A DNA stretch of 64,000 nt from Pelobates cultripes (lineage: Eukaryota > Chordata > Amphibia > Anura > Pelobatidae). The notes beneath the pieces were generated by a model. That model worked only from the letters and a program-made list of their open reading frames with translations, made no database searches and was not told the origin of the DNA. Positions within the stretch are counted from its first letter, which is position 1. Each line of letters begins with the position of its first letter. Where the stretch lies: assembly GCA_933207985.1 (NCBI GenBank), contig OW240921.1, positions 89,261,162 through 89,325,161 on the forward strand, given 5' to 3'. Of the stretch, positions 43,548-56,249 are shown piece by piece. The translations under genes and the position numbers were made by a program.

Positions 43548-45784
43548 AGAGCTGCACACGAAGAAGAATGGAGGCGACAGATATAAGCGCAGGACTCTTT
43601 CAAATGTGAACCGGTTGATCAGGTTTTATATAGGTACTTGTGGCACCCCCCTTCGCCCCTTGGGGCTGCTGCCCCCTCCTCCCCCCCCTGTTGGCCCCGT
43701 GGGCCCACCGCGGCCTCCTTGCGGGGACGTGGGCTGCCCTCCGGGGGGGGGTGGGGCGGGGGCTGCCCCAGTGGGGTATGGTCACGCTGTTCCCCTGGGG
43801 GCCACCGGGAGACGGCCTATACTTGTCGGGGGAACCTCTACCAATGGGATAAACGGGAACAGGGGCACCCCCTGGGACCACCGGGACGGACCCAGCCCAG
43901 AAACACTCAGGGAGGCTGACGCACGGCTAGAGGCAGGGAGTAATAACTAGGACAGGCCGACCATAAGCTCCCCTGACCAAAACCGCACTAAACTAACCCA
44001 CCCTGGGTCACACTCCCCTGGCACAAAATAGACACCGTGATTCTGTTGACCCATAGGGGATAGGCACCAACCTCTTAGCGGTTAGGGACTAACGGAGGCC
44101 TTGCCGTGCGTCGGTCACCCTCGACACCCACCGTTATTAAAGGGCTGGGAGGTTAGCATTGCTCATGTGCGCACAGGCGCGGAGGTAGTGAGTCTCGTGC
44201 AAACGGGTAGCACACCAGATATAGACTCACGCAGGTCCCACCGGGGTGCCATATGCAAACCCCGCTGTGCGCCCACCCGGTCCCCCTACTGGAAACCCCC
44301 ATCGAGATTATACACTGTAAGGGGTGCGTGGGGGCCGTTGCTGTGGGCACGCTGGCGCGGGCGGCCCAGGAGGTGGTGACAATGGGTGAACCTGGGACTG
44401 CACATAACACCTACTGACTGACGGCGTCCGCGTATCGGACAGAGACGACTAGGCCCCACCCCGGACGGCCAACCCCTGACGGACGTCACTCGGGGTTAAG
44501 CACCTGGACGGAGAGGGATCCTCTCGAGAGAAACCGCAGCCACCCCCACAGCATATCAGTAACCAGACATGACACCTAAGTGCAGGATCTTGCTAGAGAC
44601 CCAAGAACATAACACCTTCACCTGGACGGACTCAGTGGGCAACTATCCCCCACCAGACCCACAGCGGCCACTTCCCTTTTCTGTTGACAGTGACATCCAG
44701 ACGGAGGGTTTTAGACACCGATGATGTACTACATTCCCATGTTGTTCCATGGTAGATACCTTGTAATATGAATGTCGATGCCAAACTGTTGCTCATTGAA
44801 GTCTGTATACTGTAATGTAATGTACTGTAATATGGTTGCCAACACAATCCTACTGCCTCAGACAGGCGCCACCCCGCAGGACCCATACATCTCCCCTGCA
44901 CCACTTCCAACATTAAGGGTACTGCGGGCATTATCGCACTCCAACACTGGAGAGGTAGGGGGAGACCCCGGCCAGGAGAAATAGGCAGACTACCATGGCA
45001 CAGCTGGAACGTGACAGACACACCACCAATGACACGGTTCACATGGCTCAGGCAGCACTCCCCAGACACTGAATGGTGGAGCGCCTCGTCAAGTCGGTAC
45101 ACCTAGGGCTGCACAGAAAACAACCCATCCCCGGGGCACCAGAGCACAACCAGGGTGGACGGGGACGCCCCGCCACATGGGGCCCGGGTTCCCCCCCCCT
45201 CCCTTCCGGTGGCGGCCCCGGGGCGCCCATATGCGCCGTCGGCGGCCGCTGGGGGGGGGAGGGGGAATCATGAACACAGGGGGCCTCAACCGGACGGCCT
45301 GCCCCATACGGGGGGTTGGCGTACAAGCGCCTGGATCTACACCGGGGGCATGAGACAGAGTCCTCGCTAACATGGGCTGACATACATCCCACACAATACA
45401 CAACACATAAGCCTACCGCAGACATACAGGAAACGCACAGGCTCAGGGGAGGGCAGGGGACACACTGGCCCTCCTGACCCCACACCCACACACCCCTATC
45501 TCTTACCCATACACTTGACCACCCTTTGCCCCCGCAGAAAAGCGAGGCAAAACTCCGCCTCTGACTATCCTGGCTCTATCCTGGTAAGACCAGGTACGAT
45601 CGACCTACCTAAAGAACCCACCAACACTTATCACCACACAACACCCGAACACTACACCTCCTTACTCTTACCCCTTCTCCCCCAGCCGACCACCCACCCA
45701 CACCCCACCCACCCACCTGGTCCCCCTCTGTTGCACCGCCCAGGGGCAAGACACCCCGGTAAGGGATAATCGGGAAAGAGATCC
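43548..45784 (+). other. 2.2-kb L1 inter-ORF spacer
   Basis: This stretch separates ORF1 and ORF2. It is GC-rich, with long C/G runs near 43650-43760 and 45180-45260. Several frames of 70-185 codons are open on both strands but show no domain and are low in complexity, as expected in GC-rich DNA. Mammalian L1 spacers are under about 100 bp. A promoter or ribosome-entry role for ORF2 is possible but not shown. Confidence 0.7.
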
Positions 45785-48700
45785 ATGGCACCCCCACTGA
45801 CGTGTCTCTCCATCAATTGTAAGGGCCTCAACAACCCCCTCAAGCGCCACCAAACCATGCGATGGGCAAACAGAACCCGCGCTCACATTATTTTCCTGCA
45901 AGAAACCCATTTCCAACACAATAGGACTTTCCCCCTCCAGAATAGAAATTACAACAGGACCTATCTTGCTAACTCACCGACAGGCAAACAAAACGGAGTG
46001 GCAATACTACTGCACAAAGCATGTCCCCTTACTGTGGAGAAAACAGAGGCAGACCCACAAGGGAGATATGTAACGGCGGCAGGGACAATAGGCACCCAAA
46101 AATACGCCTTTACCTCGATCTATGCTCCCAATGTCCCCTCCACCTCCTTCTGGCTAGCGCTACAAGCACATTTAGCATTATTCTCCTCCTACCACTTGGT
46201 ATTAGGAGGGGACTGCAACGCCACCCCATCCCCAGCGATGGATAGACACAGGGCAGGCCGCCAAGCGGCATCTCGGGGTCGCACGGCAACCTCTGACAAA
46301 CTTCTCCAAGCCTTCCTCACGCGCACACACCTTGTGGACGTGTGGAGGGCGCAACACCCGGCCGTTCGGGATTATACATTCTATTCCCACCCCCACCAAT
46401 CCCACTCACACATAGACATATTCTTGACCTCCCCATCGGTGATACCGATGATCAAATCCACGACCATAGGATCAATCACGTGGTCAGACCACGCCGAGAT
46501 ATCACTTAGCCTCGATCCACCGGCCACGACCCGCCGATGGCAGTGGCGCCTGAACCCCACACTATTGCATAACCCAGAGATCAGAGACCATATCTCTCAA
46601 GCAATCGCCGACTATTTCACATTGAACCAACACTCAGTCACCACACAGGGGACACTATGGGCGGCGCATAAGGCAGTAATTCGTGGCACCCTAATAAGTC
46701 AAGCCACCCACCACAAGAAAAAACGCCTAGCAAAACTAGAACATAACCTGAAAGAACTCCGCTCACTGGAAATCGCCTTCAAAACCCAACCCACTCCAGA
46801 CTTAACTGTTAAAATACGCCAACTTCAGACGGCCATAAAAGACTTCATGTCCACGGACACAGTCCGGGCCCTCCAATGGACCCGCCAGCTCTTTTACGAG
46901 AAGTCCAACAAAGCGGACACTTTACTTGCCCGTAAACTCAATCGCAGAACCGCACATAAACGAATCACCAAAATCCACTCTAGAGAGGGACAGCTGCAGG
47001 ACTCACCAGACCAAATAGCTAAGATATTCCAAGAATACTTCTCGGAGCTCTATGATCATAGCCCCCAACACAGACGGGACCCCACGCCACTAACCACCAA
47101 AATCAACGAATACCTCGACTCTATCACCCTACCCTCACTAACACCCGAAGGGGCTAGCCGACTGTCCGAAGAAATTACTATAGAAGAAATAGCAAAAGCA
47201 CTCAAAACACTAAAACCAAACAAATGCCCAGGCCCAGACGGATTCTCGGGGTTATATTACAAAACCTTTGCGTCGACCCTAATCCCGCAACTAAGCAAAC
47301 TCTACAACTCACTCCTACAGGGAGACCCCTTGCCCCCTGATATGCTGCAGGCAAACATCTGCCTCCTGCCGAAACCTGGCAAGACCCACCTCGAGCCCGG
47401 ACATTACAGACCAATATCCCTACTAAATGTAGACGTCAAACTATTCACGAAGGTGATGGCGGAAAGACTTAACCCCCTCCTCCCTCGACTTATCCACCCA
47501 GATCAAGTAGGCTTTATCCCACACAGACAAGCCAGTGATAACACTAGGCGCACCTTTGACCTTATCTGGTACACCAACCGCAGACGCATACCGACCTTGC
47601 TATTATCCCTAGACGCCGAAAAGGCATTTGACAGATTGCTATGGCCCTTTCTTTTCGCCACCTTACAGAAATTCGGCTTCCCCTCACCCTTCCTGGATGC
47701 ACTGAAGACCCTCTACTCTTCCCCCACGGCCACTCTTCTCCTACAATCGACGACAGCCCCTTCCTTCCAAATCAGGAATGGAACGCGACAAGGGTGCCCA
47801 CTCTCCCCCATCCTCTTCGCCATCTCTCTTGAACCACTACTCCAAGTCCTGCGTAACCACAACGAGATCCAAGGAGTGCGAATTAGGGATGAAACTTATA
47901 AAATAGCGGCATATGCAGATGATGTACTCCTGTCAATAACAGACCCTTTGAACTCCCTGCCACCCCTGTCCATGGAGCTAGCGAAATACGCACAACTTTC
48001 GGGATACAAACTCAACCTAGGAAAAACTGAGGTCCTCCCAATCCAAGTAGATCAAACCACTCTCCAAAACCTCCAAAGGAGACACCCGTTCACATATCAG
48101 ACCACAGCCCTGAAATACCTAGGTATCACGCTCCCAGCGGACCTCACACAAACCTACAGCTTAAACTTCACACCCCTGCTAGCGACGGCCACACAAGACT
48201 TAGCAAAATGGAAAAACATGTCGATCTCATGGATCGGCCGAACGACCTCGATCAAAATGAACCTCCTCCCGAGGTTCCTATACCTCTTCCAGACCCTTCC
48301 AATACCGATCCTAGCCTCTGACTTTAAAAAACTTAAAACTCAAATAGACAAGTTTATATGGGCGGGAAAAAGAGCGCGCATAGCTCGACGCACATTGTAC
48401 ATACCAAATCGGCAGGGTGGACTAGGACTTCCCAACCTTACCCACTACTTCTACGCGGCACAAATTGCACAGACAATCCAACTCCACGCGGCCCCTGGCC
48501 TTAAGAGATGGGTAGACCTAGAACATAATATATTTGGGTCAGATTTTCCCTCTCTCTATATCTGGCTCCCAAAAGACGCCAGGCCACCGATTCCCATCAC
48601 CTCCCCAGCTATTCTCACCATGATAAACATTTGGGATAAAATCACCCAAAAACATAACCTTATCTCCCAGCCCTCCCCACTAATGCCCATCCTCCAGAAC

Positions 48701-49765
48701 ACTAAATTCACGCCAGGTATGAACCCAAAGGACTTCGTCCGTTACGAAGACAACGACTTGATTCGCATTCACCAATTTTACAAAAACCAATCTATCATAC
48801 CCTTCGCAGAACTCCCACAACAGACCCCCTTCATAGCTCGCGACCTCTTCCGGTACATACAGATCCGCAGCTACATAGAAAAACCAGTCTTAGTGAAAGC
48901 GAGCAACTCCCCTCTCACACTGCTGGAAAAAGCGTGCAACACACATCCACTAGGCACGGGACAAATATCAATCTTATACTCCTTACTAAGCAGGCAACCA
49001 CGAGAGGGATCTCTGTCCTACACTGCAGCCTGGGAGAGAGACCTTGGCCCCATAGGGAATCAGAGCGATTGGGCAGACATTTGGGAAGCTACAGCAACGG
49101 TATCGATCTGTGTCAATCATAAAGAACAAGCATACAAAACCCTCCTCCGATGGTACGTCACCCCACTACGCCTGAAACAAATGAAACAAGCAGATAACGA
49201 TCTGTGCTGGAAGGGTTGCGGGAACAGAGGCACATATACTCACATGTGGTGGGAGTGCCCCCGGGTAACCACTCTGTGGCAACATATGGCACGACTCGCC
49301 ACACAGGTTCTACACACCACGATCCCGTTAGACCCCTGGCTATGGCTCCTATCCAGACCACTCAAAAACACCCCAAGGGCACAAAACAAACTACTGGCCA
49401 AGCTAGCCCTGGCCACCAGACGAGCGATAGCGGAGAAATGGGGGAGCCCAGATGTCCCGTCCACCACAACCATAACACAGAAAATTAACGATGCCATGCA
49501 AATGGACAAACTAACTGCCCTAATACACGACAATACCAAACACTTCAACAAAATATGGGAGCCATGGATCTTCGAATTCCCCACCCTGCCGAACGTCCCA
49601 TTAGGGGGGGTGGACCAGGTGGGAGGGAACACCCGAGGTCCTCCAACACGGCCGAGTGACCCACCCACACAGAGCGATGCTCGACCTCTGGCTAACACAC
49701 CTAGGACCAGACCACACTGTCCAGCAGACATCCAAAGTAGAGAGGACAAACAGTGTCACAGGTAA
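45785..49765 (+). CDS. L1 ORF2 protein, 1,326 aa (APE endonuclease + reverse transcriptase)
   Basis: ORF2p nicks the target and copies the LINE RNA there (target-primed reverse transcription). The start is the ATG in GATCCATGG. The endonuclease has all expected residues: N11 (SINCKGLN), E40 (LQETH), Y113 (YAPN), D143/N145 (GGDCNA), D211 (HIDIF) and D235/H236 (WSDHAE). The RT begins near 470 with CPGPDGFSGLYYK, then LLPKPGK, YRPISLLNVDVKLFTKV, SLDAEKAFDRL, RNGTRQGCPLSP and AYADD (709-713), the catalytic box. The C-terminus has the Cys/His motif C-x3-C-x7-H-x4-C near 1140-1156. No stop or frameshift. Length is close to mammalian L1 ORF2p (about 1,275). Confidence 0.96.
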   Translation: MAPPLTCLSINCKGLNNPLKRHQTMRWANRTRAHIIFLQETHFQHNRTFPLQNRNYNRTYLANSPTGKQNGVAILLHKACPLTVEKTEADPQGRYVTAAGTIGTQKYAFTSIYAPNVPSTSFWLALQAHLALFSSYHLVLGGDCNATPSPAMDRHRAGRQAASRGRTATSDKLLQAFLTRTHLVDVWRAQHPAVRDYTFYSHPHQSHSHIDIFLTSPSVIPMIKSTTIGSITWSDHAEISLSLDPPATTRRWQWRLNPTLLHNPEIRDHISQAIADYFTLNQHSVTTQGTLWAAHKAVIRGTLISQATHHKKKRLAKLEHNLKELRSLEIAFKTQPTPDLTVKIRQLQTAIKDFMSTDTVRALQWTRQLFYEKSNKADTLLARKLNRRTAHKRITKIHSREGQLQDSPDQIAKIFQEYFSELYDHSPQHRRDPTPLTTKINEYLDSITLPSLTPEGASRLSEEITIEEIAKALKTLKPNKCPGPDGFSGLYYKTFASTLIPQLSKLYNSLLQGDPLPPDMLQANICLLPKPGKTHLEPGHYRPISLLNVDVKLFTKVMAERLNPLLPRLIHPDQVGFIPHRQASDNTRRTFDLIWYTNRRRIPTLLLSLDAEKAFDRLLWPFLFATLQKFGFPSPFLDALKTLYSSPTATLLLQSTTAPSFQIRNGTRQGCPLSPILFAISLEPLLQVLRNHNEIQGVRIRDETYKIAAYADDVLLSITDPLNSLPPLSMELAKYAQLSGYKLNLGKTEVLPIQVDQTTLQNLQRRHPFTYQTTALKYLGITLPADLTQTYSLNFTPLLATATQDLAKWKNMSISWIGRTTSIKMNLLPRFLYLFQTLPIPILASDFKKLKTQIDKFIWAGKRARIARRTLYIPNRQGGLGLPNLTHYFYAAQIAQTIQLHAAPGLKRWVDLEHNIFGSDFPSLYIWLPKDARPPIPITSPAILTMINIWDKITQKHNLISQPSPLMPILQNTKFTPGMNPKDFVRYEDNDLIRIHQFYKNQSIIPFAELPQQTPFIARDLFRYIQIRSYIEKPVLVKASNSPLTLLEKACNTHPLGTGQISILYSLLSRQPREGSLSYTAAWERDLGPIGNQSDWADIWEATATVSICVNHKEQAYKTLLRWYVTPLRLKQMKQADNDLCWKGCGNRGTYTHMWWECPRVTTLWQHMARLATQVLHTTIPLDPWLWLLSRPLKNTPRAQNKLLAKLALATRRAIAEKWGSPDVPSTTTITQKINDAMQMDKLTALIHDNTKHFNKIWEPWIFEFPTLPNVPLGGVDQVGGNTRGPPTRPSDPPTQSDARPLANTPRTRPHCPADIQSREDKQCHR

Positions 49766-50803
49766 ACAAACCACAACCCCAACACTTTAGACACACATAA
49801 CTACTCAGGAACGAACCAAATAGACTACACATCTTAGCACCATTAGAGGTAGCCCACCAATCACGGCGGGAGGCACCCGACCTGAACAAAAACACTTGGC
49901 CCAACACTCCCCACCAGTCATCTATAACCCAAGGACGGGCACACACATAGTCCATGGACAGAGTTCTAGCCTACCCAATCGCATAACCACCCAACCCCAG
50001 AAAACTCAATCCCACGGCACATCCTAGCCTGGACAGGGGTCGCAACACATCGATAGGCCCACCACCAAGCCTCAAATACCAGCCTCACGGAGCGACAGAC
50101 CCCCCCCCTTTTTCCTGCACATACCCCAGACGGAGACTCACAAACACACACCACCCCCTATCTGGGACACTAAACGCACCACACACACACAACAACACGT
50201 CACATAAATCAAACGTAACACACGTGAAACCACGGAAAACTGTTACGCGATGTAATATAGTTCACCCCACTCCAGGAGTTACACCCTGGAGCCCCCTTCT
50301 CACTAAACACAGAGTCCAACGAAAGCGATTATGAATAGCAGCAGCAGCCAGAACCACCGCACAATCAGGCACACCACTGGGTCATAGCTCAAACATCTTG
50401 CCAGCAACAGACAAAGTAAGCAATAAACAGAAACTCTGTGTACCTGACCTTTTACCCAAGCCCCCCCTCATATGTGTACCCTACCCCGGCTAACATGAAC
50501 AAACAATGACGGAGAAACTCTATAAAAATTAGACCAGGAAGGCTACGGTGCCTGGCACACATGAGGTACAATGTTAACAACAGACTCAACCTTGTTTTGA
50601 TAACTGCCTTTGATGTACAAGATGACAGTCATATTAATCCATGTCAATGTATGATACTCTGTCACAATAATGTTCAAAAGGACGACTGGTCCTAACGCCC
50701 TGTTACCTTCCTCCCCCCACCCCTTCTTCCTTTCTGTACCCCTTTAATCCCTCCTGCTTGTTTTTGACTTAAAAACAATAAAAATCTTGAATTTCAAAAA
50801 AAA
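49766..50803 (+). other. L1 3' UTR and poly(A) tail
   Basis: About 1 kb, C-rich at first, ending with AATAAA at 50777-50782 and an A tail. Confidence 0.85.
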
Positions 50804-50879
50804 AAAAATCAACAAAGCCACAAAAAGCAAACCATATCAAAATTCACACTAAGACCATTATGATACTAGCAGTAATAAG

Positions 50880-53800
50880 GGATTTCATAAATGTGTGGGT
50901 GCACGTTTTTACCTAATAATGTTAATAGTTTCACGAGTTCAGTTCCAGGATAACAGTTTAAAATTAATGGTTTTATAAACATTGACTCCAAATTTGCTAT
51001 TTATTTATTAACTTGAGAATGTGGTATTCAATATGTTGGCCGTACCACTATGAAAGTGAAGGTACGGTTTATGGAATATCAGAATAATAAAGTTTAAGTT
51101 TAAACAACATTCCGTATCAGAACATTGCCACAAATGCCCTCATTTTTTATAAGTTCTCTTGTATCCGAATTGAATTAGTTAATGTTCATGGGCCGGGAGG
51201 TCATAGATTAATGAGATCCATGCCTGGGACACATCTTTAAGGGGTCCCCAAGAGCTAGGTGATCCCAGACAGATTAAAACAAACTTGAGGTGAGAGGATT
51301 AGGTGTAATAAGAATCAAAAGTTAAAGGGCTGATGGATAAGGACATGTGTGTACCTCAAATGAGCCCGTCCATAAGCTTATTAATGGGGTCTCCAACCAA
51401 AAATTGTGTTTTTATAAACACGACAGTGCTGGTCCACCTCCACAAATAAATAAATTTTAAAAATACAGCTAAAACTAACTTCGGTTCCAGTGGAGAGGCC
51501 AAGTTCTCCATCCAACCTGATCCTCTGCTGATGTTACTTGGAGTAAATCTCTAAGCAAAGGGCCACGCAAAATATGAATAGAAGTGGGACTTGCCATTAA
51601 ATGCTCACCCACTTAGTGCCATAAAACCACTTTGAGTAGAGATCACATCATTTACTGTAGGCTCATTCTCAAAGAGAAGATGAATATCTACATGCTCTTC
51701 AGAGGGTATCACTCAATTAAAAACGAATTGACATATTTACACTTTGTTTTCTAATTCTGGAGGTTTCAACTAAAATTCTAGCAGTAAAGATGTAATGCAT
51801 TCACAACGTTCTCACAGTGAAACAAAATGCTACTGACTAGATTGTATATTTAAAGAACATTTTGGGCACCATAACTTTAACGTGTTAAACCATTTTTTTT
51901 TTAACGATTTAACACTGATAAACATAAGTGCAGGTTTGCTGAGTCTATTCACACAATGATCTCAGCCCATCACGGGGCACCTATTAATGTAAATGTTACT
52001 TGTCATGGGAGTTAAATGATAGGAGAGTGCGTCAGCTCAAGCATTAGTGTGACCACTGGAGCAGAGGCAGCACAGCGGCACCTGATGAGACTTCTTTAGT
52101 GTTCAACTGTTCAAAAATTGATTAAACACTGGAGGAAAGATGGCACCAATGGACTATAACAACTTTATTAAACTTATGTGCTTATCATTCCCAGAGCATT
52201 CCATTAAAGTCAAACTTCAGTCTCAAAAATAATATTCTTTTTTTAGGGCTTTAAGTTCCCCACCATTACAGTGACCTCTGCCCCTCCGTTCATTCTGAAA
52301 AATTATCTGTAATATTTTTTACTTACCTTAACCTTGCCGAGACACCACCATTGCAACCATTATGCAGCTGAAGTTAAGGTGGGAAGTTGAGCCAAATCCA
52401 AATCATGTAAAAATGTCTAAGGAGATGTATCCAAGAATCTCAAATGTTAACTTGTTCTTTAATAAAGTGGCTCTACAGGCATATGTTACTTTGGCATATG
52501 TATATAACTGTGTTTATATGGTGAATGACGTATATATACATGCACAATAACAGTAAAATGTATAGAGCAGTGTGAATGTGTGATGAGTTTTCCTTTGAAC
52601 TGATGTAATCAGTGTCAGAAAAAGGTAGATCCGAAATCGATCAAAGTTTAGCAATGACAAATCTTGCCATCTCACAAAAGCTTATCTAATAACGTCAGGT
52701 TTACTTCCTTCATGGCATATAAAACGACATGCTGTTTAAGATTAATTCATGAGAAAATTTAATCATTAACTTGATATAAAATAAAGATGTTGGAAGGTAA
52801 TAGATATTGTGAAGATTTGTGACCCAGTAAGGCATCTAATTGATTTTTATTGCTCCCGTAATTTTTTGAGGAAGTTGGGGGGTGAAGTTTAGTTTCCATT
52901 TTATTGTTTTAGTGCAAACGCTCTTTGTACACTAAGAATGAAGCATGTTGAGACATTTCCTCAACCATGCACAGCTATCATGAAGAATGGATGATTAACC
53001 AAGACATTATCGGCCAGCAATATAATTCATGTACAGGAACATATGTCTGTAGGGGGTATGATTGTATCTTTAGACATTAAAGACACATTAGATATTAGAT
53101 TAAATAAAATGACAGTCATGTGGTCACGCCTAGGGATACAAAATATTGAGGAACAAGACTCGAGTATTGAGAATATCAATTTTCAATTTCCTCATCATTG
53201 AGGAGCATTCAAAGCTTGGACGTTCATGGGATTTTCTTGTCAATCTAGCCCTCAGTGGATATCATGCAACTTTAAACATGCTGATGGACTGCAATTCACA
53301 TAATGTCATAATTTCGCGCCCTCTGGGCACTAACGCATGTATTGATCTTGTGCATTATTTATGTATCACATTTGTTGCTGACAGCTCTGTGCGTACTGAC
53401 ACAGGGCAACATTCTGGCATCAAGATTGACCAATACCTGCATCATTTTTTAATGCCACGTCGGTCTGCATCAATTAAACGACTCAAGCTGTTTTGGCGTC
53501 ATTATTGCTCCCGGCCAATAATAAACAGCCTGAAGCTATATGAGGCTAGCAGGCTATACTGACCAATTCTCTTTTCCTGTTGGGGTCTTTGGTACCATTG
53601 GCAACTTGTTTTTTTTACTCGGCTTTGTTATGCAACAATTCTGACCTCTGGAATTCTTGACTTTGGTTATGTTTCACCATTATTGCACTTTTTGGTAACC
53701 CTGTTTTCTCTTGTCTGTTACCTGCAAATAGTATTCTTTGATTTCATACATTCAGCTCGTCCATCCTAAGGACCGGTAATACATTACTTCTTATAGTATA

Positions 53801-55200
53801 GGATACTCTTTGCTCTGAGGTTTGAGGATTTAGGTGGTGTCAAGCCTTTAAACATAATGCATAGGGATGTCAATCAGCACCAACAGTAGTTGCGCAACGG
53901 TTTGCAGTACTTATAGAAAAGGGGAATCATCCACTCCCAGAGGGTACAGAGGCATGGACCCATGCTTTGGCCCCAATATTGCTGAAGTAACCCTGCAACA
54001 TCAAAAATAATCCTTATTAGCAACTTCTTTAACCACCATCATGAGTGGAAATGCAATATTTCAACCATAAATGCCTGGGTCTATACAGGTAGACATACAA
54101 ATATATTAAAATCCGGAAATGTGATCTGGGAATAATTAGTGAAAGTCACCATACAAATACAATAATACAATTATGTCACCAATAGTGGGACATTGTCATA
54201 AAACCCCAACAAAATAAAAATATCCCTCATAACATGGAACTAAAGGTCAATTGTAAAGATTAATTTGGGAGTTGCTGAGTTACTTTAATTATATTGCATC
54301 TATTGAATAATTAGATACTAATATGGCATATGATTTTGTAGCAAGCCTACAATAAAGCACTATGAGCAGTGCAGTTCTCCAGCAGATGATGGGTTGGTCA
54401 TCAGTGGTCAGAACATATAAAGATAAGTTGTTTCACCTAGAATAAATGATACATGAAATACAATGACACAAGAAAACCAAGCACTTCATCAGAGGTGTCC
54501 AACCTTAGCTATCTGGCTTCTGGCTGGTTCTGGAATAGAACTCCCATTATTAACTGAATGCCCGAGGCTCTTCAGTAGAAACAGCTGTATCAAAAGATAT
54601 GTTATGAACACCAGGAAGTTTCAGAGAAAGGAGGCGATAAATTAAGTAAAGAGAGTGAGAAATGTCAGTATGGCGTTCCAGTGTCTCATTTCTGCGCCAT
54701 CGTACTCGTGCATATATGTCTTCTTGCATATTTAATTTGTTATCTTAGTTTTAAAAAGTATACTTACTAAAGGTTTGAGTAAAGGTTAGAGGAATAAAAA
54801 TGCTAAAATTAAACATTTTATTTTAGGTACAAAGGGGCACTGTAAGCACTGTATCCACAAAAGCTAAAGAAGTAGTTATGGTGCCAGGAGTTACCGGTTG
54901 CCACAAATAATCCAAGATATAAGATATCCAAGCACACTCCGGACTTGGCTTGACTCCCTACTGCTGTATAAACGCATTTTATAGATAATGTATAAAAAAA
55001 AAACCTACAGACATTCTGGTATTATTGCTGCGTCCTCTCTCCAGACAAGGTAAACACCAGACTGCTAATCTTAGGCATTCCATTAATTTCTGTGGGAAAG
55101 ATAAGCACATCCCAAACACTCTGTTCAGCTAATATGAAAGCAGTTGTGGAGTGGCTGCTACAAGGTTAAAAACGCCTTCATTCATGGATTCATGAATTGA
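50880..55200. other. Mostly unassigned non-coding sequence
   Basis: Only weak repeat remnants: T2-like segments near 51850-51890 and 54840-54890 (GGGGCACTGTAAGCAC) and the possible LTR at 53390. No gene recognised; the 138-codon frame at 53146 has no motif and runs into that LTR-like DNA. Confidence 0.45.
53390..53830 (+). repeat. Possible old gypsy-type LTR
   Basis: Segments such as TTTACTCGGCTTTGTTATG, CCCTGTTTTCTCTTGTCTGTTACCTG and TCGTCCATCCTAAGGACCGGTA follow the order and wording of R-U5 in the young gypsy LTR (CTCGGCTTGT, CCGGCCATTCTAAGGTCCGGTA). Strongly diverged and without clear ends. Confidence 0.4.
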
Positions 55201-55221
55201 ACTATTGATGCAGCTGAGTGC

Positions 55222-55300
55222 ATACTATTATTATTTTATTATTTATATAGCACCAGCAAATTCCGTAGTGCTGTACAATGAAGCAGATACTCAGAATAGT
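55222..55300. repeat. Short dispersed-repeat fragment
   Basis: A TTATTATTTATATAGCACCAGCAAATTCCG-type block, which I believe is common in frog genomes; only one copy is in this window, so this rests on general knowledge. Confidence 0.35.
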
Positions 55301-56153
55301 GGAGACTTGTATATATCCACCTGCAGGGCCGGACTGGGAAAAAAATTCGGCCTGGGCATTTTTTATCACAGCGGCCCACTAAGAAGGGGGCGGGGCTGAA
55401 AGGGTGTGTTTTGTCATCACTCATGACAAACACGCCCCCTCTCAAAGTGAGCATGTTGGTTCAATGCTCTTCCAGGGCAGACCATGCACAGAGCTCTGCT
55501 GAAGAGCTCTAGCATGAGAAAAAAAGCCCTGTATTTGTTCTGCACAGTGCAAGCAAATTTAATAACATGCTTGCACTGTGTTTCCTTGCAACTTGTCTCT
55601 GGTGTCTCTATAAATGGATACCAGGAGACAAAGGGGCCAGGAAAGAGTATTGTGCATGTGTTTGGAGCCTGCTTGTGGTATTGCGTGTGTGCAGAGTGAG
55701 CTGGTCGTGGTGTGGTATTGTGTAATAAGGTCGGTTTTAGTCGTGTTTTGTTTGTGGTGTAATGTAATGCATATGTGGCTAGGGGCTGTAGAGAATGTGT
55801 CTATAGGGGATGTAGCAAGTGTGTGTATACAGGCTATAGTGTGTGTGTGTGTGTGTGTGTGTGTATACAGGCTATAGTGTGTGTGTGTGTGTGTGTTCAG
55901 GGAATGTATGGGTTTGCTTACAATGAATCTAGTGTGCGTATAGGGGATCCAGAGTGTGTGTGTGTGTGTGTGTGAAGGACCCAGACTACGTATAGGAGAT
56001 CTAGTGAGCGTGCGTATATAACGGATTCAGAGTGTATATAGGGATCTAGTGTGTGTAGATGATTCAGAGTTGGGTAGAGGATCTAGTGTGTGTCTGGAAT
56101 GAAATGTGTTTAGGGGTGCTGTGTGTGTGTGTGTGTGGGTGTGTGAGGGGTGC

Positions 56154-56184
<31 letters not shown>

Positions 56185-56249
56185 ATATGTTTGGAAGTAT
56201 TGTGTATGTGTGTGATGCAGTGTATCGGGGGGTTGTGTGTGTATGTGAG

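Larger units (their letters stand above)
42382..50803 (+). mobile_element. Full-length L1-clade LINE, about 8.4 kb
   Basis: A 16-bp duplication AAAAATCAACAAAGCC flanks it (42366-42381, 50804-50819; its A-run merges with the tail). It contains a 158-bp 5' UTR, ORF1, a 2.2-kb spacer, ORF2, a 1.0-kb 3' UTR, AATAAA (50777-50782) and a 13-A tail. Both ORFs are uninterrupted, so this is a candidate active copy. The RT and APE endonuclease place it in the L1/Tx1 group. Confidence 0.95.

Noticed and set aside
43393..45500. Several open frames of 70-185 codons in the L1 spacer
   Set aside because: GC-rich DNA leaves many frames open on both strands; no motif, no Kozak support and no counterpart in the relic L1 spacer.
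53146..53562. 138-codon frame as a possible host gene
   Set aside because: No recognisable domain; its second half lies in sequence resembling an old gypsy LTR.
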